Shown here: positions 48,019 to 60,100 of the stretch, in pieces | Numbering within the stretch: position 1 is the stretch's first letter | Layout of the letters: each line of letters begins with the position of its first letter | Source: Scenedesmus sp. ARA3 | Taxonomy: Eukaryota; Chlorophyta; Chlorophyceae; Sphaeropleales; Scenedesmaceae | Assembly: GCA_004335835.1 (NCBI GenBank) | Contig: RWJK01000774.1 | Coordinates: forward strand, 1 to 64,000 | Direction: 5' to 3' | DNA: 64,000 nucleotides | Position numbers and translations under genes: made by a program | Notes under the pieces: generated by a model | Database searches by the model: none | Seen by the model: only the letters and a program-made list of their open reading frames with translations | What the model was told of the DNA's origin: nothing

Positions 48019-48945
48019 CTTTGCTGCTCGTTTCTACAAGGCGAGCAACTGGGACGGACTGCAGATGCAGAACAAACGGCAGCTTCACAGAGAGAAATTT
48101 CTGCAACCAAGTCACGCGAGTTGACTACCTCGGGGCAAATGTGGCTACGGGTCACTGGTGGCTGGCTGCGCTTTAGTCGCGGTTTTACACAAAGCACAGG
48201 CGGACGCCGCAAAACTGTCAATCGTAACGATAACAAACATGGAAGCTTTCGGCAGTGCATAGGCTGCTGGTGGCAAACACGCTCCACTACCACTCTCGGA
48301 GGTGCACGACAGGCAGGCTTACTAGGCATGGGCTCTGGCTGGCTCAAATTCCTCAGCAGACAGCTTCAATTCAGCATGCAGAGACTGACATGTAAAAGCA
48401 AAGTATCTTGGTCAACCTTGGAATCTCCCTGGTGAAGCACAGCTGCAGAGCTAGCTTGCCAACAAGGCAGAGTGCAGCGCCACACTGCCAGTGCACTGGG
48501 GCCCAACGTTTTGACTTGGTATGTGGCCCATCGTCACAGTACGCTTCAAGGCGCAAAAGACAGGACTGAGTTTTACAGGTTTCACACAAACGCAACAAAA
48601 CAAGAAGTACACAAGCTATGAGCATGCTGGCGTTTCGCTCACAATCACTCCGCTCTATGTAGCTGCTGCGGCAGTTCCTCACATGTGCGCTCCACAAGCG
48701 CTTTTCACTCTCATTTGATTTAGCTCAGATGATGGACTGTTGTTGATACAACGTACTGAACATTGCTTGGACAGGCAGACCGGGCAGCCAGTCACTAGGT
48801 TGGGGCAGAGGTGCAGCGTCATCTGCAACCAGGGTTTGGTGCCCTGTGTATGGCACAGCTAACCATCAGTGCGGGATGCCTTCCGCTGCACAACAAAAGT
48901 GTTTCGCGACATTTCGTCTTAGGACACATCGGTCACGCGCCAATC
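48019..48945. promoter_or_regulatory. Shared divergent upstream region of uL6c and RAD51C-like genes
   Basis: The two start codons are 927 bases apart and point away from each other. No TATA box or named element was recognised with confidence. A minus frame (47946-48347) overlaps the uL6c first exon out of frame and is not coding. Confidence 0.5.
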
Positions 48946-50849
48946 ATGCGGAACACCGTTCCAAGCCTGTCCGTCGTGGCCTTGCCGTTGCCTCCTTACT
49001 TGCGACATGCCTTGTTGGCTGCTGGGTTGAGTAGCGTCTCCGATGTTCGGAGCATCACGCAGCACGAGCTCATGCAAGGCAAGAACAGTAACTGCTGTGC
49101 TGCTGCACACTGTACTGCATGTGCTTGCTGTTGATCTCCAGTCTGAGACTCAATTTGATTCTCCACGATTGAGCCCGGCAAGACAGGGGAAAGCAATGGC
49201 ACTGAATTGAACTTCCAACGTTGGTACTGCAGTTACTGGGCTTGCTCCTGATGACGCAGCTGAGGTCTTGCGGTTAACAGCGCAGCAGGCAGCACCAGGC
49301 TGGAGGTTGGCAGGTGTGGCCTGGTGCATCTGTATACAGATGAACTGTCATGCTTGGCTTGGATACACGATGCACTAGAGTGTGGACGTCACTCGGGGGC
49401 TACAGCTTGCGATCTTTGCCCCCGCACAGCAGCAGCTAGCATTGTTGCGGGTGTGCAAGGCAGAGACAATTGTACACGCAAGCAGCGCTGCTGCTTTGTT
49501 GAGAAATGTTCAAGCTCTGCATGGCGCTTTGCTGTATGTACCGCTTGCTGCTGCCAACGCCACAGGCGCTGCAAGTGCAGCAGACCTGCTAGCACAAGAA
49601 GCAGCAGCAGCTGGAGCTGCCAACAGCAGCAGCAGCAAGGGCCGCCGCAGGATCAGCACAAGCTGTGCTGCACTAGATGCTCTGCTTGGCGTCGGCGGAG
49701 TGGCATGCGGCACAGTCACAGAGTTCTGTAAGCAAGCAGCCACGTCTGCGCCTTGGCAGCAGCTGTCATGCACTGCTCAGCAGCACACCGGGCAGCACTC
49801 ACGGCACAACATGCTTGTCACAGTGCAGTGTGCTGCTGCACAGCATCTGTGCATAGATGGATGTGTGTGTTCTTGCTTGTACATGTGCCCGCGGCTTGCA
49901 GGTAATCCAACTCCTCAAAAATGCTGCCATACTTGCTGTGTGTTTGGCTGTGCAGTTGGTGTGCCTGGAGTGGGAAAGACACAAGTGGGGTGAGCAGCTC
50001 AACATCACAAGCAGCAACAGCAGGCGCAGCTGGAGCAGGCAGCGTACTGTGACCTGCCATGCGCCTGCTGGTTTTAATGCCTATCTCCTGCATCCGCATG
50101 AGCGTCTGCGTTTGAGCACGACAAGCAGCTTGGCAGCAGAGTCACTTACACTTGGTATGGAAATCCAGTATCCTGCTGCTGCTGCTGCTGCTGCTGCTGT
50201 GGTGGTGGTGCCTGCAGGATGCAGCTGGTGGTGAATGTGCAGCTGCCACCCTCAATTGGAGGCTTGTCTGCTCAGGCAATGTACATCGGTGAGCTTCTCA
50301 GCACTCTAATCACACGCCAGACCAGCAGCACAGCCGGCCTTTGGATGCTCCCAGCCTAGTCACCAACTCAACTGCCTGCCAGACCGTGCAGCACAGTGCA
50401 CTGGTGCACAGCCTGCTGCACAACTGTGTGTGTGTGTGTGTGCATAAAGTATCACTGCTGCTGCTGAGAACAGTTCCAGTGCTACTTTCTGTGCTTGTGC
50501 TGCCGCTGAAGTCGCTCTGGTGCCCACTGCAGACACTGAAGGTTCGTTCATGACTGACAGGCTCATTGACATGGCCACAGCAGCAGTCCAACGTGTACAG
50601 CAGCAGCAGCAGCAGCAGCCAGCGGCAGCTGGGGCAACTGCTGAGCAGCAGGTGATCATTTCAAGTCTTACCAGTGACATGTCCGTGTGTTTGTGTTGGT
50701 AGCCAGTGTCTTGCTGCCCAGCATAGAACTGTGCGTGCAGTGACATCAGGTGCGCAACCCGGCAAGTCACACTCATCGAAGCTCTGATGCCTTTGTCTCC
50801 TGCTGCTGCTACTGTGGGCTGCATTGCCGACAATCTGCTGTGTATACTC

Positions 50850-50903
<54 letters not shown>

Positions 50904-52052
50904 ACCCTGCTCAGTGGAGTCGCTGCTGTCAGGCATCCTGCACTTCCGGGTGCAGCACCTCATGCAGCAGCTGGCACTGGTGCGGTCCCTGGACCTGCTG
51001 CTGCAGCAGCACCCGCAGGTGGGCAGGCGATGCAACAGTGGAAGACGCGTGACATGTCTGCAACGGCTGTGACACCCTCAAATGTTCAACAGCTGAGCTG
51101 CAGCTGCTGTCACCAAGAAGCCAGTACAACAGTCCAGACAGCAAGTATGCTACCCGCTTCCCGTCAGCACCTGCAGACAGTGTCCGTACTATGCTGCTGG
51201 CTTTGCTTCCTAAGAGACGTACGCCCCTCAGGCACATTGCTTGCTGCGTCTCCTGCATCCGCTGCATTCTATGTGCATGCTACCAGTTGGTGCTGCTGGT
51301 GCTGGACAGTGCCATCTATCACTTCAGGCCGTCCCTGGGGCAGGCCATGCAAACGAGTAAATTGCAGACCAACCCCTTTGCATGAGAAGACTTTGTTGCG
51401 GGGATCTGATCTGATTAGGCGCACTGTCTGCTACATGTGCTGCTGCCAGGTGTCGCTGGTGGTGCTGGACAGTGCCACCTTCCACTTCAGGCAGGCCTTC
51501 CCTGATGCCGGCCAGCGGGCGCGGCTGATGACAGCCATGGCGCAGCAGCTGGCTGCACTGGCTGAGCAGCACGGCGTGGCAGTGGTCATGATGAATCAGG
51601 TGGACGAGTGTGCTTCACGTGCAATGAGCATATGCCCAGATTATTCATGTATGTGCAGGGTGTGTCGTATTCACATGCATAGTCCGCATTGGCAGTTGCT
51701 GGCCTGATTTGCGTTGCGTTGCTGCCGTTTCCAACCGAGCTGCTGGCTGCGCTGCCTGCAGGTTGTCACGCGCATCGCTGACTCAGCGTCCAGCATCGCA
51801 GCAGCAGCCAAGAGCAGCAGCGGCCTGTCCTCTTCTTCAGCAGCATGGCTGGCTCCTGCGCTTGGTGAAGGGTGGGGCCAAGCAGCATCATGCAGAGTGG
51901 CGCTGTTTTGGGAGGGCAGCCAGCGCTATGCGCTTTTGAGCAAGGCAAAGGATGTGCCACTGCAGCAGCAGCAAAGCTGGCAGCAGCAGCAGCAGCAGCA
52001 GGGGCAGCAGCTGTGTGTGCCGTACAGCGTGAGTGCCTCGGGGCTCTGCTGA
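48946..52052 (+). CDS. RAD51C: RAD51C-like recombinase (RecA/RAD51 paralog)
   Basis: Exons are 48946-49078, 49233-49313, a third ending at 49727, then 49956-49989, 50218-50288, 50533-50651, 50854-51018, 51450-51599 and 51762-52052. The phases from exon 3 onward match. The N-terminal helical domain has LPPYLRHALLAAGLSSVSDV. Walker A is GVPGVGKTQ. It is followed by MQLVVNVQLPPSIGGL and DTEGSFMTDRLIDMATA. Walker B is SLVVLDSATFHFR, then AVVMMNQV. The C-terminus has LAPALGEGWGQAASCRVALFW, which distinguishes RAD51C from other paralogs. RAD51C works in homologous recombination within the BCDX2 and CX3 complexes. The first intron appears to use a GC donor (CAAG|GCAAGA). The 5' edge of exon 3 is uncertain (candidates about 49468 or 49567). 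Confidence 0.88.
50853..50902 (+). repeat. CAG tract at the acceptor of a RAD51C exon
   Basis: About 16 CAG triplets follow TATACTCG. The frame is open from 50854, so using the first CAG as acceptor adds a poly-Gln run before PPCSVESLLSG. Every later CAG is also an in-frame acceptor, so the encoded Gln length could vary by splicing. Confidence 0.75.
51290..51350 (+). pseudogene. Partial copy of the RAD51C Walker B exon
   Basis: The segment encoding LLVLDSAIYHFRPSLGQAM repeats the start of the authentic exon at 51450 (SLVVLDSATFHFRQAFPDA) with a few changes. It lies in the preceding intron and then diverges into unrelated sequence. It is a partial exon duplicate that retains CAG near its edge. 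Confidence 0.75.
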
Positions 52053-52483
52053 TCAGCAGCAGCAGCAGCAGGTCGAAGCAATCGCACAATGAGCATGAGG
52101 CAAAGTGGGTGCATGTGAGCCCAGTCACTATCATAGTGAGATGATCTCAGATGGTGTGAGCCACCACAGGAGCACACGGTTGCTATTTCATGTTGCTGTG
52201 TTGCAGCACGAGACCAAAGCATTTTTTGAATGTGGTTTCATCGACTGCATCAAGTGGCCAACCTATTGTGACTCCAAGTGACAAATGTACCATGGCGCTG
52301 GCGTTTGGCTTTTGGATGTGCATCTGGCAGTGAGATGGTTATTGGCGAGACGTGAAGCTGCTCTGTGTGCATGCACTGCTGCATGCTTTCACGCCTTCAG
52401 TTGTCGGCTTACGAGTGCTGTGCCCTCATGGCATAATGCTGGGCCAGCATTGCTGGCAGCACGCCCGAGTACTACACATGAAA

Positions 52484-52488
52484 TGTAA
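52484..52488 (+). terminator. TGTAA polyadenylation-type signal, RAD51C-like gene
   Basis: TGTAA lies about 430 bases past the RAD51C stop and only 17 bases before the stop of the convergent minus-strand gene at 52505. The two transcripts may therefore overlap at their 3' ends. Confidence 0.35.
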
Positions 52489-52504
52489 CACCATGAAGCC
52501 GTGA

Positions 52505-54810
52505 TCATCCTGTATTGGAAGCCCGTGAGGCTCTCCGCCCATAACCAAACTCAAATGCAGCAGCTGTGACACCGCTACTGCTAGCCCTGACTATGCTGCT
52601 GTCTAGGCCGCCCGCACTGCTGCCAGCAGCTGCGCCTAGCCCTGCCACACCGCTGCTGCTCATGCCGCCGTTGGCTGTGCAGTCTCTCTCCCAGCGTGAT
52701 CGCCAGCTGGCTGCCTCACGCTTGGCAGATGCCAGCTCCGCCCGCAGCTTGGAGCACTGCAGGCACACAAGAATGGCAGTTACAGCAGTGCCTGTCAGCA
52801 GATCTTGTGCCGCTTGCCTGCAGTCAGCTGGCGCTGATGCATGAGCTGCTCGTCTCCATCATCATCATAACAGCAAAAAAATAATGAAAACATTCCTGGA
52901 ATAGGGATAATCATGTTACCATTTAAGCCATAGCAAGCCGTCGCCATCGGCCCTGCTCGTTTCCATGAAGCATGTGACAAAAGTTGCAAATTCTGGGGAC
53001 ACAAAGCTGCTCGCGCTAAAGAGTGCAGTGGGTTCTCAAACATGTAGCCGGAAATTTGTGGGCCACAACAATGTCGTACTGCTGCCATCCTGAAGGCAAA
53101 TTCTGCGGCTGCACCAAACGTGATCCTGCAAAGCATACAGCCTCATCTCACCTCTGACTCTGCAGCCGCTCTAAGAGCCTCCTGCTTCTCTGCAGCTGCC
53201 TCAGCAATCCTGCAGCGCGCCGACCAGCTGTCCTGCAGCTGCTGCGTCTCCTGCTGTAGCTGCTGCTGCGCGGCCTGCTGCTGCAGCTGCAACGTGGCCT
53301 CCAGCTGCTGCGCTGAGCTGAGCCGCGCTGCCTGCAGCTTGGATGCCTCTGACTGCTGCAGCAGGGACACCTGCAGGCACGAATAAGCCATGGTGCTCAT
53401 GTGCACTCCGTTGAGAGCGTGGTAAGCTTGAGGTCAGCATCTACCCTAGCGCATGCTGTGATAGCTAGTAGCTGCTGTACGGCTGCTTAAAATGTCTGCA
53501 GCACTTTAGTATTCATAGCAGTGTACGCGTGTTGCATGCTGCTGCTCAGCGAGCTAAGCTAAAACTTCTGCCGCATGTCCACGCATGCACTCAGCTGCAG
53601 CAGCCCACTGTTCAACAGTTGTAACGGCACACCACCTTACCTGCTGCTGATGTGCCTTGTGCGCTGCTGCCAGCGCCGACTCAATGCTGCCGCCAACAAC
53701 TGCAGCAGCGTCAGCTGTCAGCTGCTGCACATACTCTTGCTGCTGGCGCAGTGCTGCTGCCTGCCCTGCTTCCAGCAAGGCCTGCACATCATCAGAGTAT
53801 GCCTGCACCAGCTGCAGCAGGCGCTTGAAGTCCATGTCGCGAGCACTGCCCAGCTCCTGCAAGTGCATACACAACAGCAGCCTCGGCTAATGCTCGTTGC
53901 ATGAGCCACACACGCAGACAGCAGTTCAAACCACTTCATGTGGCGTAGGCAGCTGCTCCTGCAATTGTGCTGCAGCACAGTCACAGCTGCGATACTCTGC
54001 AGTGACCTGAAGAACCGGCTGATTCGCACCATTCTCACCTTGAGCAGGGCCGCCCTGCGCTGCTCCAGCTGACCAAGCACGTGCCTGTTGGCTGCAGCTG
54101 CCTGACGTGCTGCTGCTGCAGCCTGTGCCTGCCACAGGGGCCCGTGGGCTGCCTCCAGCCACCTGCTGGGGCCCTGGCCACTGTTTGGGGACCATGCTGC
54201 TGGTGCTGACACTGCAGCGAGTGAAAGCAGAGCACACACGTAGGGTTTCAAGTTCAAGCATGCTTGCAGGAACGACCAAACACTGCTCTGCAATGTTCCA
54301 GGAGTGCTGCTGTTGTCCTGCAAAGAAGCCATCCTGAAGTTAGTGCTTGCCTGCTTGAGTCAACTGCTCACCTTGGTGTTTGGGTTGCCCTGTTCTCAGG
54401 ACCATTGGGAGAGCACCTGCCTGTTCCTCTTCTTCTGCTGCTGCTGCTGCTGCTGCTTTGGCTGCATCGTCCAGCTGCTGCTGCGATAGCTGCTGCTGTG
54501 CTGGCTTTGCCTGCATGGTGCTCGCTCGCTTGTCAGCTGTTGGAGGCTTGCCCACAATTGAGTTTCGCTGCAAGCTGCCAACAATGCTGATTGCCCCGCT
54601 CCTGCCATGCTGCCGTTCCTTGCTGCTGCTGTCTGTAGTTGGCTGCTGTGGTGCAGCTGCGGCTGTTGTAAGAGTGCTGGGGCTGTCAAAGAGTGGTGGC
54701 AGGTCTGCACCAGCATCTTCACTGCCGATGTCTGGGCCTGCAGACTTGGGCTGAATGCGAGGGTCTTTAGAAAGCACAAGGCTCCAAGCTGCCTGAAGTT
54801 TGCATGCAAT
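52505..54810 (-). CDS. Coiled-coil protein of unknown function
   Basis: Exons from 5' to 3' are about 54800-54375, 54215-54041, 53856-53641, 53372-53154 and 52757-52505 (stop at 52505). The first exon has RIQPKSAGPDIGSEDAG, a Thr/Ala/Ser-rich linker and a poly-Ala/Glu tract; its donor GTGAGC is at about 54374. The middle exons are coiled coil (VLGQLEQRRAALLK, KRLLQLVQAYSDDVQALLEA, QQLQQETQQLQDSWSARCRI). The C-terminal exon keeps SKLRAELASAKREAASWR, then a Gly/Ser-rich tail. Reading order and strand are consistent, but I recognise no family. The 5' exon is not located and may lie up to about 55.3 kb. It is a separate gene from the giant coiled-coil protein. Confidence 0.6.
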
Positions 54811-55492
54811 GTATGGTGCAAAATAATTAGCACAGTGCATGCAGCGGCCACTCATCAACTGGGTACTGCAGTCACAGGCGTCCGTGGCTGCTGAGGACTG
54901 TGCTACTGCCTGACTTACCTGTGAAATGTTCAAGTATGACATGTTGCAGCAAGCAATGTTGCTGAACACTTCACATATCTCCAAGCCACCAAACACAGCA
55001 GTACAAAGGAACTTCTGACACCTGTGATGGGTTCATGCCCGTAGCGGCAGGTGCCTGATGACAAATTAAAGGTTGCAATGGGCGTGTAAGGTGTCGATTT
55101 CTTACCAATTCACGCTTGTCCCCGTTCTGCTGTACTTCACGTCTGCTCAAACCCCAGTCATCATCAAACGTTTTATCGCGCCAGCACGTGCACCTGTGCG
55201 AGTCGTGCTGCATGCAACGCCTCTCTAGGCACAATCTGTGAGGCAGGCTATTGCGCGAGGGGCTGGTCTGCTGCATACGGTGGTTCCTTGGCACGGCAGT
55301 TCCGACAGTCCACGCTAGGCTGCTGCTGAATCCCTGATGAAACTTCAAGAACACGTTGATCAGTTATTATTATGACCTGTTGTGCTGTAAAGCACCGGAG
55401 TGGGGCATCTTGCGAACACCGTTTGCAAACAGCCAACAGCCTCGCTTGACTTGCTCGCATTAAGAGAGAGGGAAATGAACTAGGAATTATAC
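54811..55492. other. Divergent intergenic region
   Basis: The stretch lies between the coiled-coil gene (minus) and the OPR gene (plus). Minus frames such as 54971-55354 show no motif. Both promoters are expected here; none was recognised. Confidence 0.4.
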
Positions 55493-57142
55493 ATGTATTG
55501 CAAGCGTCTTGCTCTGCCAGGCCACCGCCCAGCAACCGGAGTGCAGCGTCAGGTGGGAACTTGCACAGCAGCAGGCACACAGCAGCAGTCAGGCAGCCGG
55601 GTGGGCCGCGTGCCGCTACGAAGCCCCAGCAGCCAAGCACCGGCAGTGAATCTTATACGATGTTTTTACTTTGAGGGTTTCGTGTAGTGGTGGCTGCCAG
55701 CACTTGACACAAGTCAGCAATTTCCCCCAACACCAGTGGTAATGTTATGCTGCCCGTATCATCTGTCTGTTGCAGCTTCCTGTGCACATACGCGTCAAAC
55801 TGTGGGGCGGGAAGTTGTATTGCTGCTACTTGTTCATGGCACCCTGTTGGTTTCACTTGCAGGGCTCACACACAGCTGGTGTTAGAACATCATGCTGCAG
55901 CACTGCTGCACATTATGGCAGCATCACATACAACCCGCAGCAGCAGCAACAGCATAGCCTACCTTACATCGCCAGCATATGCGGCAGCTCCAGCGGCGCT
56001 GGCTTGCGGCTACAGCATGGTTGCCACAGGCTGGCCCACCCAGTTGCTTGCAGGAACAGCACTGGCGGCAGCGGCAGTGGCAGCAGCAGCAGCAGTTACA
56101 GTGGCAACCCAGCCAGGGACAGCGTTGACATAGGCCTCTCAATCTTAGAGGCTGACAGCTGGCAGCAGCTGTATGATGTGTTCTATGGGTACCGCAGCAC
56201 CCCCAGCTACCAGCACTGCTATGCCATTCTGCTGCAGCTGGCAGAGCAGCTACCAGAGATGCAGCTGCAGCCAGGCATGAGGTCTGACACTGAGCTTGCA
56301 GGAACAGCAGCAGCAGTAGCTTCTGCCGTTGGTTTGCAGCAGCCAGGGTTGCCTGGCAGCAACAGGAGAAACAGCAGTGGCAGCTGGGAGGCGGTATGGC
56401 AGGCGCTACATGCGCGTGGGAAAGTGCAGTCGTGGACACAGGTCACAAGACTAAGGGTGAGTAAGCTGCTGCAGTAGCGGCGCGCAGCAACGGCTGCGTG
56501 CAATACCAGCTGGGAAGCAGCTGCGTGCAGCGGCAGCAGCGTGCAGCAGCAGCAGCGTGCAGCAGCCTTGGCCCGAGAGTCACGTGTCTGTGCACCTGCT
56601 TCAAGCAAGTTGGCTCGCAGCGAGGTTGCATTCCAGCGGCAGCTGTCTTTTCTCCGCAGAGATATCCATATCGCAGGTTCTTGCAGGTACCCCACTGTTG
56701 CCGCCATTCCTGCAAGCATGACCAGTCAGAAGACTGCTCTGCTTGCTGTTGCTGTGTTTGCGCAGGCGCTGGTGCGTGACGTGCTGCGTGCCATCCAGGT
56801 GCAGATGCACCTGTACGAGCCGCATGAGCTGCTGGACCTGGCGGAGGCGGCTGTGCAGCTGGCACGGCCCAGCCAGCTGTGGATGCAGGTGGGTGGGGTG
56901 TTGAACCAGATGTAACGTGGTGTGATCCTCCTTGACATTGACATGCGGTGCCTTGAGAAGTGTAAGCGCTCTGTTCTTATTGCGGGGTCTGAGTGCTTGG
57001 TTTGACTGTGCCACCCTCCTCCTTCCAAGCTCTCTTGACCCACGCACACCATCTTGTCCTCTGTCTGAAGTGCTATCTGCCTGTCCAGCACTCATTTGAC
57101 ACTCCCTGCTGCCCATAATGCAGCCTTCTTTGGTCTCTCAAC

Positions 57143-57186
<44 letters not shown>

Positions 57187-60100
57187 TGCTGCTGTTGCTG
57201 CAGGCATGGATGGGTGCGCTGCTGCCATACATGAAGCAGCTGCAGCTGGGGCAGCTGGCCCGTGCAGGGGCTGCGCTGCTCGCGTATGGCGGCAACCCCA
57301 GCAAGCCCTGGGCAGGGCTGTGGTTCGTGGCACTGCAGGTGAGAGTGGTTTTGATGGAAAAAAGCAGCGTATCACTGCAGCAGAACGCTGCATGCTGATG
57401 CATAGTTTGCAGTATGTTCTGGTTGCGCAGCTGCTGACTTTTTATCCTATGTAATGGTTCCCTTCAAGCATACCATGTTCACATCTTTACGCCCCTGGCT
57501 CCATTGTATATGCCATTCCGCGATGCATCGGCTGCTTCCTGCTGCCGCACTTGCCTAGGTGCACCTCGTCCTCATCGCCTTTGTTCTGCACTGCACTGTC
57601 TGCCGTCTGTGCCTTTGTGCGCCGCGTGAAATGTGTCCCACAGCCGCACTTGCCTAGCTGCAGCGCCAGGGAGCTCGCCCTCATCTCCTATGCCCTTCAG
57701 CGCTGGGGCTGCAAGCCACCCAACACCTGGAGCCAGCTCTTCCTGCAGACCCTAACACACAACATGGCAGCCATGGGCATACAGGAGCTGCTTGCAGTGC
57801 TTGGGGCCTGTCTAACCCTGGACCTCAAACCCTCAGCTGCTTGGCTGCAGGGTTTTGAGGCAGCTAGCCAGGGGCAGCTAGGGCTGTGCAGCCCTAGGGA
57901 GTTAGCGCTGCTGCTGCAGGGGCTGGCACTGCTTGGGTATCAGCCATCTGCTGCTGCTGGCGGCTGGCTGCAGCAGTACCTTGTAGCAGTAGATGAAGGG
58001 CTGCGGGAGTGGGATGTGCAGAGCTTGGGCACAATGCTGTCTGTGCTGGGGCAGCTGGAAGCGGGACTGGAGGCAGTACAGCTGTATGACAGAACAAGCA
58101 GCACAGCAACTGGCAGCAGCAGCAGCAGCAGCAGCAGTACAAGCAGTAGAAGCAGCAGTGGCGGCGACTCCAAACTGCTTGCTGCACTTGCAGCGCATGC
58201 TGAGCCGCTCATCGAGTCAACTCCAGATCCTGGGGCACTGGTCAAACTTCTGCGTGGCTTTTTCACCTTGAACTTCACACCTGCTGATGCCTGGCTGGAC
58301 CTGTTGCTGGATGAGGCAGCTGAGAAGATCAGTGTGCACAGCACTTCAGTGCGGCAGAAGTTCTATGCGAACAGCAGCAGCAGCAGCAGCAGCAGAAGTG
58401 ACAGTGAAGGCGTCCGTAGCATGCTGCTAGACAGCAGCAGCGGCTCTGCCATAGGCCCAGCTGGCAGCGGTGCCGGCAGCAGCAGTGTCGACAGCAGTAG
58501 CAGCAGCAGCAGCTGGGTGGATGCATCTGCTGACGAAGAGCAGCAGCAAGCAGAAGATGGAGAGCCGTGGCTGCTGCAGGCTGGATCCTTTCAGCCTGGC
58601 AGAAACATAAACCTTGCACGCAGGAGCTTAGAGTCCAGCTGGCAGTTGCAGTCCAAGGTTAACGGTAACAACCGCAGCAACGGCGCAGGCAGCAGCAGCA
58701 GCAGCAGCAGCAATGGCAAGGGCATAGACCAGCAGTCATTACTCAGCAACAGCAGCAGTAGTTTGGCGGCAGGCTGGGGTAGCAGTGGTGCGGCTGTGCC
58801 TCTTGCTGCTGGTGGCACGGCTCCCGGAGCTGCAGTGGGGGTGCAGTCACTTGCAGCAAGCAGTGTGGTGGTGGGTCAGGTGCTGGGTCTGCTGTCTGTT
58901 GTTGAAGCCATGAAACTACCTGTTGAGCAAAGCTGGGTGGCAGACGTGATGCGGTCGCTGCAGGTGGGCGCACGCGTGCATGTGTGGTTTCTGCTAGCAT
59001 TGCCTGTGTGCTTGTGCATGAATGTTGCTGGTACTGAGCAGTGTTGATGCTGTTGAGCAGCTCAGCCGCACTAGAGTCAAGTCTGGCAATGCTGTACTTG
59101 CTGACTGCTGGACATTTGCTGGTCCAATGCTTCACTTGCATGCCAAACACACGTGTAGCGTGTCAGCATCCTTTTCCACACAAGCTGCACTGTGCTCTGC
59201 TGCGGCGGCACATACCATAAACCACAGACCTGCTGCAGGGCCACTGACACATTGTGCGCGAGCTGCAGCAGCTGTATGCTGTAGTGCTGGCTGTGCTGCT
59301 GCACAATCCACCCAACACTGCTGTTGTGCTGCTCATGCTCATGCTGCTGCAGGGCCACTGCCGTGTGGTGGACCTGCCTGAGCTGCAACAGCTGCTAGCG
59401 CTGCTGGAGTCGTACGGGCCCCAGGTGCTGGAGCCGGAGGGCGTGGATGAGCTGCTGGTGCAGGTGGGGTTGTTGGGCTTCAGCTGTTGTGCTTACTCCG
59501 TATGATCGTAGCTCACAGTTTGCTTCTCTAGCACCGTGGCATGCTGTCACACTCTGTTCGTGCTAAGGCAGCTGGGCACGTGCTGCTGGTGTGCACAACC
59601 CACTGCATCATGGTGCATTGCCACAGCGGAGTAATGCTCGTCTCACCCTTTCTAACTGCATTCCACATCACACATATGAAGAGCGTTCGTCTGCTCGCAA
59701 TTGCTGCTGTGCTGCCGACATCCTACAGTGCCACGTCAATGTACAGTCAAGTACAGCAGGCTGACGCCTCAGGACATGCTGTGCCTGGTGGGGTTGGTGC
59801 CAACACCACATATATCTGTGTCCCTCTGCTCGCATTCTCTGCTGTGTTGCCGACCTGTCTTGCAGTGCCACGTCAACTACAGCAGGCTCACGCCTCAGGA
59901 CATGCTGCGGCTGCTGGGGTTGCTGGCGGGCAGCCAGACGCGCCCCAACAACATATGGTGGCAGGGCTTCCTGTCTACGCTTCAGGTGCGGATCAGACCA
60001 GCTAGTGTGCTACCGTGATGCTGGCTGGCGGGCTGGCCATCATGATGTCGCTAACAAAACGCGTAACCGACCGCAACCGGCCTTAGCATCAGCTGCGCAT

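Noticed and set aside
47946..48347. 133-residue minus frame upstream of uL6c
   Set aside because: It overlaps the uL6c first exon in another frame, and the uL6c frame has the transit-peptide start and conserved L6 sequence.
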